Below, piece by piece: positions 1 to 8,356 of a DNA stretch of 64,000 bases (positions within the stretch are counted from its first letter, which is position 1; every line of letters starts with the position of its first letter). The notes below the pieces were generated by a model that ran no database searches, was not told the DNA's origin, and worked only from the letters and a program-made list of their open reading frames with translations. Origin of the DNA: Nocardia sp. SYP-A9097 (GTDB lineage: Bacteria; Actinomycetota; Actinomycetes; Mycobacteriales; Mycobacteriaceae); the NCBI RefSeq assembly GCF_009649815.1, contig NZ_WJIC01000030.1, positions 1 through 64,000 on the forward strand. The letters run 5' to 3'. The position numbers and the translations under genes are program-made.

Positions 1-2327
1 CGTTGATGTTGCCGCGCTCGGCTGCGGCGATCGTGGCGACCCTGGCGGTATTGCGGACCGGCGCTGCGTATCTGCCGATCGATGTGCGTCATCCCGATGA
101 GCGGGTCGGTTTCATGCTCGCGGACGCATCGCCCGCCGCGGTGATCACGGTGGGGGAGTATGTGTCCCGGCTGGCCGGACGCGATCTCGTCGTCATCGAC
201 ATCGCCGACCCCGCACGGGCTGCTCAGCCGCTCGCGCCTTTGCCAGCGCCGTCGGCCTCGGCGGTGGCCTATGTCATCTACACCTCCGGTACGACCGGTA
301 CACCCAAGGGTGTCGCGGTCACCCACACCGGAATCGGTGATCTGATCGCCGATCAGGCCGCAAGGTTCGGCGTCGACGGAGACAGTCGGGTGCTGCAGTT
401 CGCGTCCTGGAGTTTCGATGCGGCGGTGTCCGAAATATGGGTGACGCTGGTGACGGGGGCGACGCTGGTCATCCCGCCGGATGACGCGGTGACGCGTATT
501 TCCGGGTTGACCGGCCTCATCCAGGAATTCGGCATTACCCATGTGACCCTCACTCCGTCGGTGTTGGGTGCGCTGTCACCGGAGGGGTTGGAGTCGGTGC
601 GTTCGCTGGTCGTCGCGGGCGAGGCGACTTCGGCGGAATTGGTGGATCGGTGGGCGCCGGGCCGGTCGATGGTGAACGCGTACGGGCCGACGGAGACGAC
701 TGTGTGCGCGACGGTGAGCGAACCGTTGGTGGCGGGGTCGGGGGTGTTGCCGATAGGTCGTCCGATTTCGGGGACCGCGGTGTTCGTTTTGGATGAGGGT
801 TTGTCCGAGGTCCCGGTCGGGGTCGTGGGTGAGTTGTATGTCGCGGGAAGGGGTTTGGCGCGCGGATATCTGCGTCGTCCGGGTTTGACGGCGTCGCGGT
901 TTGTGGCGTGTCCGTTCGGCTCGGCGGGATCGCGCATGTACCGCACGGGTGATCTGGTGCGCTGGAATGCCCAGGGCGAGTTGGAGTATGTGGGTCGTAG
1001 CGATGACCAGGTGAAGATTCGGGGTTTCCGGATCGAGCTCGGTGAGGTCGGTGCGGCGTTGTCCGGGGTGGCGGGGGTCGAGCAGGCCGTGGTGGTTGTA
1101 CGCGAGGATCAGCCCGGGAGCAAGCGACTTGTCGGGTATGTGACCGGTGCGGTGGACCCTGCGGTGGTGCGTGCCTCGGTCGGGTCGCGGTTGCCGGAGT
1201 ACATGGTTCCCGCAGCTGTTGTGGCGCTGGACAGCCTGCCGTTGACGGTCAATGGCAAGTTGGACAAGCGGTCTCTACCGGCACCCGATTATGCAGGCGA
1301 GGGATATCGGGCACCGTCGACACCGACCGAGGAAGTGCTGGCCTCGATTTACGCCCAGGTGCTCGGGTTGGAGCGGGTGGGAGTCGATGACTCCTTCTTC
1401 GATATCGGCGGTAATTCACTGCTGGCGATGCGGGTGGTCGCGGAAATTCATGATGCGTTCGATGTCCGGGTTGCGGTGCGCACTTTGTTCCAGGCGCCGA
1501 CTGTGCGTGCCTTGAAGGAGCATTTGGGCGGCGATGTCGATTCGGAAGTCTCCCAGGCGGAGATATTGAGCGAAGGTGGGGGTACACCGCTGTTCTGCAT
1601 ACACCCGGGAGGCGGTGTGAGTTGGCCCTATAGGCCGCTCGGCGATTACCTCGACATTCCTATAATCGGAATATCGCAGGACCTGGATAATGATAGATCC
1701 GAAAGTGTCCGAGAAATGGCTGCGAACTATCTGGAGATCATCAGGAAGGCTCAGCCCGATGGCCCGTATCGCCTTTTGGGGTGGTCGTTCGGTGGAGGAG
1801 TCGCCCATGAGATCGCCGCACAGCTGACCCGATCCGGCGAGCAAGTCTCCACCCTGGTCCTGATGGACTCATTCCTGGCGATAGAGGATGCCGATTCGGC
1901 AGGGGATGTCTACACGGAGCGGCCGATTCTCGAGGATTATCTGAGAATCAATGGGTTGGATCCGTCGGGCATCGAGCCTCTCACGTACGAGGTGGTTCAG
2001 AGAATGGTTGATAGTGCATCGAATCTCAAGATGTCACTGCCACCTGAATCGATGGTCGGCCGGATCGCTGAAAACGTCAGGCACAACAGGCGGCTTCAAA
2101 ATAGTCACAGTCCGGCGAAATTCGCTGGCTCGGCCATTATCCTGTCGGCTCGACTTGCCGAGAACAAAGAAGATCTGTCGGCATTGTGGAAGCCGTATAT
2201 AGAAGGCGAGATCGTGGAGTACGGCGTCGAATGCACTCATGAGGAAATGCTGGATCCGGTGCCCATGGCGTCATACGCGGGGGTTCTGGAAGAAGCGTTC
2301 GGGAGGAATCAGGATGGCCATCAGTGA
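1..2327 (+). CDS. Non-ribosomal peptide synthetase, terminal module (adenylation-carrier-thioesterase), 5' truncated by window edge
   Basis: Reading frame 3 is open from the window edge; the true start lies outside. About 775 residues are visible. An adenylation domain comes first: core motifs IYTSGTTGTPKGV near residue 92, FDAAVSEIW near 138, NAYGPTETT near 227, YRTGDLVRW near 315, GRSDDQVKIRGFRIELGE near 332 and LPLTVNGKLDKR near 417. A carrier domain follows with the phosphopantetheine site DSFFDIGGNSL near 466, then a type I thioesterase from about 530 with nucleophile motif GWSFGGG and a late His in CTHEEM. The thioesterase shows this is the last module, releasing the finished peptide. 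The ten-residue specificity code read by eye is DASTVAAVCK, an aromatic-type code (Tyr/Phe class). It overlaps the next gene by 14 bases, so it is the head of an operon continuing to about 5.5 kb. Confidence 0.95.
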   Translation, partial: LMLPRSAAAIVATLAVLRTGAAYLPIDVRHPDERVGFMLADASPAAVITVGEYVSRLAGRDLVVIDIADPARAAQPLAPLPAPSASAVAYVIYTSGTTGTPKGVAVTHTGIGDLIADQAARFGVDGDSRVLQFASWSFDAAVSEIWVTLVTGATLVIPPDDAVTRISGLTGLIQEFGITHVTLTPSVLGALSPEGLESVRSLVVAGEATSAELVDRWAPGRSMVNAYGPTETTVCATVSEPLVAGSGVLPIGRPISGTAVFVLDEGLSEVPVGVVGELYVAGRGLARGYLRRPGLTASRFVACPFGSAGSRMYRTGDLVRWNAQGELEYVGRSDDQVKIRGFRIELGEVGAALSGVAGVEQAVVVVREDQPGSKRLVGYVTGAVDPAVVRASVGSRLPEYMVPAAVVALDSLPLTVNGKLDKRSLPAPDYAGEGYRAPSTPTEEVLASIYAQVLGLERVGVDDSFFDIGGNSLLAMRVVAEIHDAFDVRVAVRTLFQAPTVRALKEHLGGDVDSEVSQAEILSEGGGTPLFCIHPGGGVSWPYRPLGDYLDIPIIGISQDLDNDRSESVREMAANYLEIIRKAQPDGPYRLLGWSFGGGVAHEIAAQLTRSGEQVSTLVLMDSFLAIEDADSAGDVYTERPILEDYLRINGLDPSGIEPLTYEVVQRMVDSASNLKMSLPPESMVGRIAENVRHNRRLQNSHSPAKFAGSAIILSARLAENKEDLSALWKPYIEGEIVEYGVECTHEEMLDPVPMASYAGVLEEAFGRNQDGHQ

Positions 2328-3558
2328 TGTGAAGGAATATGCGCACCTGACTCCCGAGGAGGTGGAGGCACTGGGCGCGGAGTTCGATGCGATCCGTCGC
2401 GATATCGAGTCTTCGCTGGGCGAGCGGGACGCACAGTACATCCGCAAGGTGATCCGATTGCAGCGCGCGCTGGAGATCGGCGGTCGCACTGTGCTTTTCG
2501 TGAGTGCCTTCCGCCCGGCCTGGGTAGCAGGCACGACCATGCTGGGTCTCGCGAAGATTATCGAGAACATGGAGATCGCGCACAATGTCATGCACGGCCA
2601 GTGGGATTGGATGAATGATCCCGAGATCCACTCGGTGGCATGGGAATGGGACAACACCGGACCTTCAGAGCATTGGAAACATACACATAACTTCCTGCAC
2701 CACAAGTACACGAACGTGCTCGGGATGGACGACGACATCGGGTACGGCGTGCTGCGCGTGACGCGCGACCAGAAGTGGCGGCCGTTCAATATCGGCAATC
2801 CGGTCTACAACCTGGTGTTGCAGTTGGGTTTCCAGTACGGGTTCGCAATTCAGCACCTGGAATTGGGCAAGGTCGCCAAGGGGCGAGTGGACCGCGAAGA
2901 GTTCGCGCGTAAACGCCGTGTGGTGCTGGCCAAGATCGGCAAACAGGTAGGTAAGGACTATGTGTTCTTCCCGCTGCTGACGGGTCCCTCCTACGTCTCG
3001 ACGTTGACGGCGAACCTGACCGCCAACATGATTCGTAACGTCTGGAGCAATGTGGTGATCTTCTGCGGCCATTTTCCCGACGGCGCGGAGAAGTTCACCA
3101 AGTCCGACGTCGACTCCGAGACCCCGGGCGAGTGGTATCTGCGCCAGATGTTGGGCAGCGCCAATATTTCCGGCGGCCCGCTCACGCATTTCATGACGGG
3201 CAATCTGAGCCATCAGATCGAGCATCACCTGTTCCCGGACTTGCCGAGCAATCGGCTGGCCGAGGCCGCGGTGCGGGTGCGGGCGCTATGCGAGAAGTAC
3301 GACCTGCCCTACACCACGGGATCGCTTCCGGCGCAGTACTTCAAGTCGTGGCGGACGATCGTGAAACTGTCGCTGCCGAACAAGTACCTGCGGCGCACGG
3401 CCGACGATGCCCCCGAGACGGCCTCGGAGCGGATGTTCGGCGGCAATGCCGTGGCGACGATCAATCCGGTGACCGGTCGGCGACGTGGCCTGCGCACGGC
3501 GCGCGTCGAGCGACAGTCGATCAGACGTGGTGCTGGAAGACCAATTTCTCACCAGTAA
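2314..3558 (+). CDS. Membrane fatty-acid desaturase (DesA3-like), NRPS-operon member
   Basis: A 414-residue integral membrane di-iron desaturase that would introduce a double bond into an acyl chain. The three histidine boxes are visible: HNVMH at residues 90-94, HTHNFLHH at 123-130 and HQIEHH at about 300-305, the last followed by LFPDLPSNR as in the FA_desaturase family. The start at 2314 is preferred because it is preceded by GGAGG-like sequence in GGGAGGAATCAGG and sits 14 bases inside the NRPS gene; an upstream in-frame ATG would overlap it by nearly 90 bases with NRPS-coded sequence. The tight coupling to the NRPS suggests action on a lipid tail of the peptide or on an acyl precursor, but a general membrane-lipid role cannot be excluded. 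The C-terminal ~40 residues are polar and Arg-rich, without family signature. Confidence 0.9.
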   Translation: MAISDVKEYAHLTPEEVEALGAEFDAIRRDIESSLGERDAQYIRKVIRLQRALEIGGRTVLFVSAFRPAWVAGTTMLGLAKIIENMEIAHNVMHGQWDWMNDPEIHSVAWEWDNTGPSEHWKHTHNFLHHKYTNVLGMDDDIGYGVLRVTRDQKWRPFNIGNPVYNLVLQLGFQYGFAIQHLELGKVAKGRVDREEFARKRRVVLAKIGKQVGKDYVFFPLLTGPSYVSTLTANLTANMIRNVWSNVVIFCGHFPDGAEKFTKSDVDSETPGEWYLRQMLGSANISGGPLTHFMTGNLSHQIEHHLFPDLPSNRLAEAAVRVRALCEKYDLPYTTGSLPAQYFKSWRTIVKLSLPNKYLRRTADDAPETASERMFGGNAVATINPVTGRRRGLRTARVERQSIRRGAGRPISHQ

Positions 3559-3570
3559 GGAGCTTTTCGG

Positions 3571-4428
3571 ATGGTAGCGACGACAGTCAGCCAGAGTGGG
3601 CTACTGAGCCAGATCGCCTGTATCGACACCATCGACACCGATGTGTTGGAGCGTCTACGACATGAGGCACTGACGGTGCCGGCGAACTGGGTAGTCGAGT
3701 ACGGCCGGTACCAATCCGGTGGATGGCGAACCCTTTCGTTGCTCAACGGCAGCGGAGATCCGGGTGACGTCAGAATCAGCGACTGCGATCCGGTCCCGAC
3801 CACACTATTGCGACAGATGCCCATAACCGGACGGTTTCTCGACTCGCTGGGGCTGCGCTACATGTGGGTTCGGCTGGCGTGGTTGGAGCCGAGTTCGTTT
3901 CTGTGGGAACACCGCGACTACGCCGAGTTGGAGGACGTCGAGCGGCATCGGCTGCATCTGCCGTTGGTGACCAACTCCTCCGCGGCGTTGGTGACCGGCG
4001 GTGCCCGAGTCTGCCTGGATGCCGGCAGATTGTGGCGGCTGACACCGACGAATGTTCATGGTGCGTGCAACCTTTTGGGGCCGGGACGGCTGCACCTGAT
4101 CATGGACTGTTACTCCGATGAAGCGCTCGCCCGGGTAATCGACAACGCGTATCTCGCGCCGGATGACGTGACGCTGTTGCCGGCGGCCGAGCCGACCGAA
4201 TTGGAAAACCGAGTGGAGCAAGCCCGCAAGCTGATCATGCTCGGGTACGACCGGGCGGGCGAACAGCACCTGCTGCGGATGTTCTATGAGCGCACCGTGC
4301 CGGAGGGCCGGTTGTACGAGCTGATCGCCGCCGCCTACGAATCGGTCGGTCGTCATGCAGACGCGCAACGGTGGATCGACAGCAAAGCGGTCCTTCTCGG
4401 TGGCGAGCGTGCGGAGGTGTTGCAATGA
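3571..4428 (+). CDS. Aspartyl/asparaginyl beta-hydroxylase-like 2-oxoglutarate/Fe(II) dioxygenase
   Basis: A 285-residue protein with the fold signature of the Asp/Asn beta-hydroxylase family (PF05118): iron-binding H114-x-D116 in WEHRDY, a following HRLHLPLVTN segment (126-135), the second facial His at about 163 in NVHGACN, and the 2-oxoglutarate-binding Arg at about 173 in GRLHLIMDC. The family hydroxylates carbon in Asp, Asn, Pro or Arg side chains using O2 and 2-oxoglutarate. The last ~80 residues form a helical tail outside the catalytic core. The gene begins 12 bases after the desaturase, with an AAGGAG-type ribosome site (AAGGAGC at about 3557), and overlaps the next gene by four bases. 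The context makes a hydroxylated amino acid, free or carrier-bound, the likely product. The substrate cannot be read from sequence. Confidence 0.82.
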   Translation: MVATTVSQSGLLSQIACIDTIDTDVLERLRHEALTVPANWVVEYGRYQSGGWRTLSLLNGSGDPGDVRISDCDPVPTTLLRQMPITGRFLDSLGLRYMWVRLAWLEPSSFLWEHRDYAELEDVERHRLHLPLVTNSSAALVTGGARVCLDAGRLWRLTPTNVHGACNLLGPGRLHLIMDCYSDEALARVIDNAYLAPDDVTLLPAAEPTELENRVEQARKLIMLGYDRAGEQHLLRMFYERTVPEGRLYELIAAAYESVGRHADAQRWIDSKAVLLGGERAEVLQ

Positions 4429-5297
4429 GGAATCTCTTGTTGGATGGACTGGTGGCGCTGAACCGGCCCGAACAGTTCCTGTTGCTCGAGAATGCGATCG
4501 ATGTATTCACGGCAAGCCCCTCGGTAACGCAGCTGTTGGTGCGTGGATCGCTGGCCACCGGCACCGCGGACCGGCTGTCCAACGTCGACTTCGTGGTTGG
4601 CGTCGCGGACGACGATTACATCGACTTCGTCTCTGTGCTGGACGCGTTGATGATGGCAGAGCTGCATGCGATCATGCCGGGCTGGCGCGATACCGGTGCC
4701 GGCGATATGGGAGGGCTCGGCTACGTCTATCTGGTGGCCTGTCAGGAGCGCCTGCGGCAGCTCGACATCTACGTGGTGCCGGAGAGCGCTCTCGACCACA
4801 ACGTTATTTCGGCGCTCCCGGTATTCACCAGGGCCGATACCGATGTGTCGCTGCCGAGCCACGACGCCATGGCCTTCATCGCACGCACTATTGCCGAGCC
4901 ACGGACATGCGGCGAGCTGCTTATCGAGTTCATGGTGCGGGGATTCCTGATCGGCAAACGGGTCATGCGCCGCCAGCGATTCGCCGCCTACCGCGAAACA
5001 CATATGTTCAACGCGGCAGTCAAGAACCTCATCAAAGTTGCGTTGGCCCCGGATTCTCGCGATTACGGCTGGGACAACCTCCACACCGACATCGGTGCGA
5101 CCCCTATCGGCAAACGGTGTCTCGCCGACCTGGACGCATTGCTCTCCGGTCCAGCTGTCCCGACAATCGAGTCGCTCGACCAGAACATCGCCCGCGCGCT
5201 CGCCTTGGCCGAGCGTGCTGCTCCCGAAGCAGTCGAAGCCCTACGCAAGCCGATCGACGCCTACCTCGAGTACCTGGAGCTGTTGAGACCGCTGTGA
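4425..5297 (+). CDS. Nucleotidyltransferase-fold protein with altered catalytic motif, NRPS-operon member
   Basis: A 290-residue protein that starts inside the stop of the dioxygenase gene (ATGA overlap). Residues 41-58 read GSLATGTADRLSNVDFVV, matching the GSxxxG...SDxD signature of the minimal nucleotidyltransferase superfamily (aminoglycoside adenylyltransferases, GrpB/KNTase-like), with a possible third acidic residue in RQLDIYVV. The usual first Asp of the SDxD pair is Asn53 here, so activity is uncertain. The rest is helical and I recognise no family. If active it would transfer a nucleotide to a small molecule; position at the end of an NRPS operon suggests self-protection or tailoring of the product, but this is inference. 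An upstream in-frame ATG at 4371 lies within the previous gene and is less likely. Confidence 0.75.
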   Translation: MRNLLLDGLVALNRPEQFLLLENAIDVFTASPSVTQLLVRGSLATGTADRLSNVDFVVGVADDDYIDFVSVLDALMMAELHAIMPGWRDTGAGDMGGLGYVYLVACQERLRQLDIYVVPESALDHNVISALPVFTRADTDVSLPSHDAMAFIARTIAEPRTCGELLIEFMVRGFLIGKRVMRRQRFAAYRETHMFNAAVKNLIKVALAPDSRDYGWDNLHTDIGATPIGKRCLADLDALLSGPAVPTIESLDQNIARALALAERAAPEAVEALRKPIDAYLEYLELLRPL

Positions 5298-5384
5298 CGA
5301 TCTGAGGCTCGCGGATTCGCGAAGACGATTACTGACAGCGGAATGTTTTTCGCATCATGGGGATGCCGAATTAAGGAGATTGGT

Positions 5385-5486
5385 GTGGGAATTGCGGGTG
5401 TTTTCATTACTCTCGCCACTTACGGTGTGTATTTGGTCAAGGCCGCCATCCTCGGATTGGCAATGATGGGCGCCGGTCAGCTCTAG
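5385..5486 (+). CDS. 33-residue hydrophobic peptide, last gene of NRPS operon
   Basis: A GTG-started ORF of 33 codons with an AAGGAG ribosome site at 5373-5378, six bases upstream. The peptide begins MGIAGVFITLATYGVYL and ends AMMGAGQL; it is hydrophobic throughout, with a single Lys at residue 19 and no Cys, so it could be one transmembrane helix. It lies 87 bases after the nucleotidyltransferase gene and 12 bases before a perfect terminator hairpin, so it looks like the last cistron of the operon. I recognise no family. It could be a small membrane partner, an immunity or export accessory, or a chance ORF; the good ribosome site and its position argue against chance. Confidence 0.55.
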   Translation: MGIAGVFITLATYGVYLVKAAILGLAMMGAGQL

Positions 5487-5498
5487 ACGCCGATATGG

Positions 5499-5539
5499 CT
5501 GTGGCCCAGTCCCGCATGTCGTGCGGGACTGGGCCACAG
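5499..5539. terminator. 18-bp perfect terminator hairpin between NRPS operon and otsA
   Basis: Arms 5499-5516 and 5522-5539 are perfectly complementary over 18 bp (CTGTGGCCCAGTCCCGCA) with a 5-base loop. It lies between two genes that face each other, 12 bases after the 33-residue peptide and 12 bases from the otsA stop, so it probably terminates both directions. Confidence 0.9.
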
Positions 5540-5550
5540 GGTATTTCGCA

Positions 5551-7035
5551 TCAGTTCCGGTGTACGCCCGGATCCACATCGTCATCGGTGAGCAGGGCGC
5601 TGCCCGCCACCCGATCCTGAGCCAGCGCGTCCAGGAAGGCGCGGGCCCAGCGGTCCACATCGTGGGTGAGCACCTGGCGGCGCATCGACCGCATGCGGCG
5701 GCGACGGGTGTCGCGGTCGTCCTCGATCGCGGCCAGCAGGGCTTCCTTGACGCTTTCCAGGTCGTGCGGGTTGCACAGGTAGGACTGGCGCAATTCCGCT
5801 GCGGCACCGGTGAATTCGCTCAGCACCAGAGCGCCGTTCAAGCCGCCCTGACAGGCCACGTACTCCTTGGCGACCAGGTTCATCCCGTCGCGCAGCGGGG
5901 TCACCACCATGACGTCGGCGGCCACGAAGAAGGAGATGAGGTCCTCGCGGGGGATGGGGCGGTGCAGATAGTGCACCACCGGATAACCCACCCGGGAGTA
6001 CTCGCCGTTGATCCGGCCCACCTGGCGTTCGATATCGCCGCGCATCTGGATGTAGGAGTCCACCCGTTCCCGGCTCGGGGTGGCCAGCTGCACCATCACC
6101 GTATCGGCGGGATCGATGCGTTCCTCGTGCAGCAGCTCTTCCAGTGCGGCCAGCCGGATGTCGATGCCCTTGGTGTAGTCCAGGCGGTCCACCCCGAGCA
6201 GGATCGTCTTCGGATTACCAAGCTCCGCACGGATTTTCGACGCTCGTTCGCGCACGCTGCGGCGGCGCGAATATTCGTCCAACTCCGTGGAGGTGATGGA
6301 GATCGGGAACGCGCCCACCCGGACCGTGCGGAAACCCACCTGCACCACACCGAGTTTCGAGCGCACACCCACATTGCCGCGTGAAGTCGGTTGTCCGGCA
6401 AGCCTTCTCGCCAGGTACAGGAAGTTCTGCGCTCCCCCGGGGAGATGGAAGCCGATCAGGTCCGCGCCCAGCAGGCCCTCGACAATCTCTGTGCGCCAAG
6501 GCATCTGCATGAACAGTTCCACCGGCGGGAACGGAATGTGCAGGAAGAAGCCGATGGTCAGATCCGGGCGCAGCATGCGCAGCATCTTGGGCACCAGCTG
6601 CAGCTGATAGTCCTGCACCCAGACCGTCGCGCCCTCGGCGGCCACCTTCGCGGTGTGCTCGGCGAAACGCCGGTTCACCTGCACGTATGCCTGCCACCAC
6701 TTGCGGTCGTAGACCGGCCGCACGATCACATCGTGATACAGCGGCCACAATGTGGCGTTGGAGAAGCCCTCGTAGTAGTCGGCGACCTCTTCGGAGGAGA
6801 GCGGTACCGGATGCAGTTCCAGCCCGTCCTCGACGATCGGATCGAGCTCCACATCGGGTACACCCGCCCAACCGACCCAGGCGCCCTTGTTATTTCGCAG
6901 CACCGGCTCCAGTGCGGTCACCAAACCGCCGGGACTGCGCTTCCAGCGGGTGGTGCCATCCGGCAGTTTCTCGAGGTCGACCGGCAAGCGGTTGGCGACT
7001 ACGACGAAACCCGAGCCGGCGCTGTCCGGGTTCAC
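5551..7035 (-). CDS. otsA: Trehalose-6-phosphate synthase
   Basis: A cytoplasmic GT20 glycosyltransferase of 494 residues that makes trehalose 6-phosphate from a nucleotide-glucose and glucose 6-phosphate. Family landmarks in order are VVANRLPVD, SPGGLVTAL, GWAGVP, the WVQDYQLQLVP and HIPFPP segments, GVDRLDYTKG in the donor half and LVAKEYVACQ near the C-terminus. In mycolic-acid bacteria trehalose is also the carrier of mycolates. The GTG at 7035 is chosen because the conserved domain begins ten residues later and because it is four bases after the stop of the small gene upstream; an alternative ATG at 7104 would extend deep into that gene. Confidence 0.95.
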   Translation of the reverse strand: MNPDSAGSGFVVVANRLPVDLEKLPDGTTRWKRSPGGLVTALEPVLRNNKGAWVGWAGVPDVELDPIVEDGLELHPVPLSSEEVADYYEGFSNATLWPLYHDVIVRPVYDRKWWQAYVQVNRRFAEHTAKVAAEGATVWVQDYQLQLVPKMLRMLRPDLTIGFFLHIPFPPVELFMQMPWRTEIVEGLLGADLIGFHLPGGAQNFLYLARRLAGQPTSRGNVGVRSKLGVVQVGFRTVRVGAFPISITSTELDEYSRRRSVRERASKIRAELGNPKTILLGVDRLDYTKGIDIRLAALEELLHEERIDPADTVMVQLATPSRERVDSYIQMRGDIERQVGRINGEYSRVGYPVVHYLHRPIPREDLISFFVAADVMVVTPLRDGMNLVAKEYVACQGGLNGALVLSEFTGAAAELRQSYLCNPHDLESVKEALLAAIEDDRDTRRRRMRSMRRQVLTHDVDRWARAFLDALAQDRVAGSALLTDDDVDPGVHRN

Positions 7036-7039
7036 GGTC

Positions 7040-7210
7040 TCATTCGCCCCGCGTATTGGGGCCGATGCCGAGCATCGACAGCAGCATGCGGCATTCGTCG
7101 GCATCGGTGGCGTACGCGGCTACGACACGCTGGGCCTGGCGGGCTGTCTCGTCGGCGAGCGGTTCCAGATCGTCGTCCGCGATGTCTTTCGCGCTGCTGT
7201 TCGCGGCCAT
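7040..7210 (-). CDS. Small acidic conserved-looking protein upstream of otsA
   Basis: A 56-residue acidic protein (MAANSSAKDIADDDLEPLAD...) ending only four bases before the otsA GTG, so the two are probably translationally coupled. Three consecutive in-frame ATGs at 7216, 7213 and 7210 follow a GAGAGGA ribosome site; the third has the best spacing. The C-terminal half (TARQAQRVVAAYATDADECRM) looks like an amphipathic helix with a single Cys. I do not recognise a family; a regulator or partner of trehalose synthesis is possible but unproven. Confidence 0.65.
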   Translation of the reverse strand: MAANSSAKDIADDDLEPLADETARQAQRVVAAYATDADECRMLLSMLGIGPNTRGE

Positions 7211-7412
7211 CATCATGTCCTCTCGGGTCTGCTCAGCTTGCGAGGCCCCCATACTATCCGGAGCTTTCGGCCGAACTCTGTCCTGCGGGTACAGCGAGCC
7301 CGAAACGCAATGCGTGATTCGGACGATTCACCTGCGGACCGTACCGGCCGATCGGCCTGGCTTACGGTAATGACAGGAAGAGTTACCGGAATCGGGTGAA
7401 GGGGTCGTAGCA

Positions 7413-8216
7413 ATGCCGTTGGTCACGGTGCACGGAATCTCGCTGAACTACCAGATCAAGGGGTCCGGACCGCTGGTCGTCATGATCATGGGGACGGGCA
7501 GCGGCGGCCGGGTGTGGGAGCTGCACCAGGTGCCCGCGCTGGTGGCCGCCGGATATCGGGTGTGCACCTTCGACAATCGCGGTATCGCGCCGTCCTACGA
7601 GGCCGCCCAGGGCATGACCATCGACGAACTGGTGCGCGATACCGCCGGGCTCATCGAATTCCTCGGGGAGGGACCGGCTTTGGTGGTCGGCCAGTCCATG
7701 GGCTCACGGGTCGCCCAGGAATTGGCGCTGGCCCGGCCGGATCTGGTGCGCAAGGCCGTCTTCCTGGCCGGGCACGCCCGCCTGGACCAGCTGCAGAAGA
7801 CGCTCTCGGCCGGTGAGCACGAACTCGACGCTTCCGGGGTGCGGTTGCCCGCCAAATACGAGGCCGCCATCACCGCTCTGATGAACTTGTCCCCGGCCAC
7901 CCTGGCCGATACCCATGCCGCCCGGGACTGGCTGGACCTGTTCGAATTCACCGGTGGCCCGGCCACGCCCGGTGTGCGTGCCCAGCGCCGGATGGATCAT
8001 GACTTCGATCGCACCGCTGCCTACCGGGGTATTACCGTGCCCTGCCTGTCGGTCGGCTTCGCCGATGATCGGATGATCCCGCCCTACCTGTCCCGCGAGG
8101 TCGCCGAGGCGATTCCGGGCGCCCGCTATCAGGAGGTCCCGGACGCCGGGCACTTCGGCTACCTGGAACGACCCGAGGTCGTCAACAAGATCCTGCTGGA
8201 ATTCTTCGCGGGCTGA
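7413..8216 (+). CDS. Alpha/beta hydrolase
   Basis: A 267-residue single-domain alpha/beta-hydrolase without signal peptide. The nucleophile elbow is GQSMGS with Ser95, the catalytic His is about residue 247 in PDAGHFGYLERPE, and an acidic residue is in VGFADDRMIP. The N-terminal VHGISLNYQIKGSGPLVVMIMG strand and oxyanion region are typical of the esterase/haloperoxidase-like subgroup; substrate cannot be inferred. The ATG follows GAAGGGG by eight bases. It is divergent from the otsA pair, with about 200 bases between them. Confidence 0.88.
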   Translation: MPLVTVHGISLNYQIKGSGPLVVMIMGTGSGGRVWELHQVPALVAAGYRVCTFDNRGIAPSYEAAQGMTIDELVRDTAGLIEFLGEGPALVVGQSMGSRVAQELALARPDLVRKAVFLAGHARLDQLQKTLSAGEHELDASGVRLPAKYEAAITALMNLSPATLADTHAARDWLDLFEFTGGPATPGVRAQRRMDHDFDRTAAYRGITVPCLSVGFADDRMIPPYLSREVAEAIPGARYQEVPDAGHFGYLERPEVVNKILLEFFAG

Positions 8217-8356
8217 AGGTAACCGCCCAGCCGTAACGCGAGCCTTGCTAGGGTCGAATCAACGTAGCGGGCTCGTCCTTGCGCTGCGGGTGCCAACCCA
8301 ATGCGAAGATGATCCGTCAGCGTTCCTGTACAAGCGCCAGTATCCAGTGAGGTGAA

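Noticed and set aside
8217..8356. Iron box (IdeR/DtxR site) before the MbtH-like gene
   Set aside because: No sequence close to TTAGGTTAGGCTAACCTAA is present, so iron control cannot be claimed.
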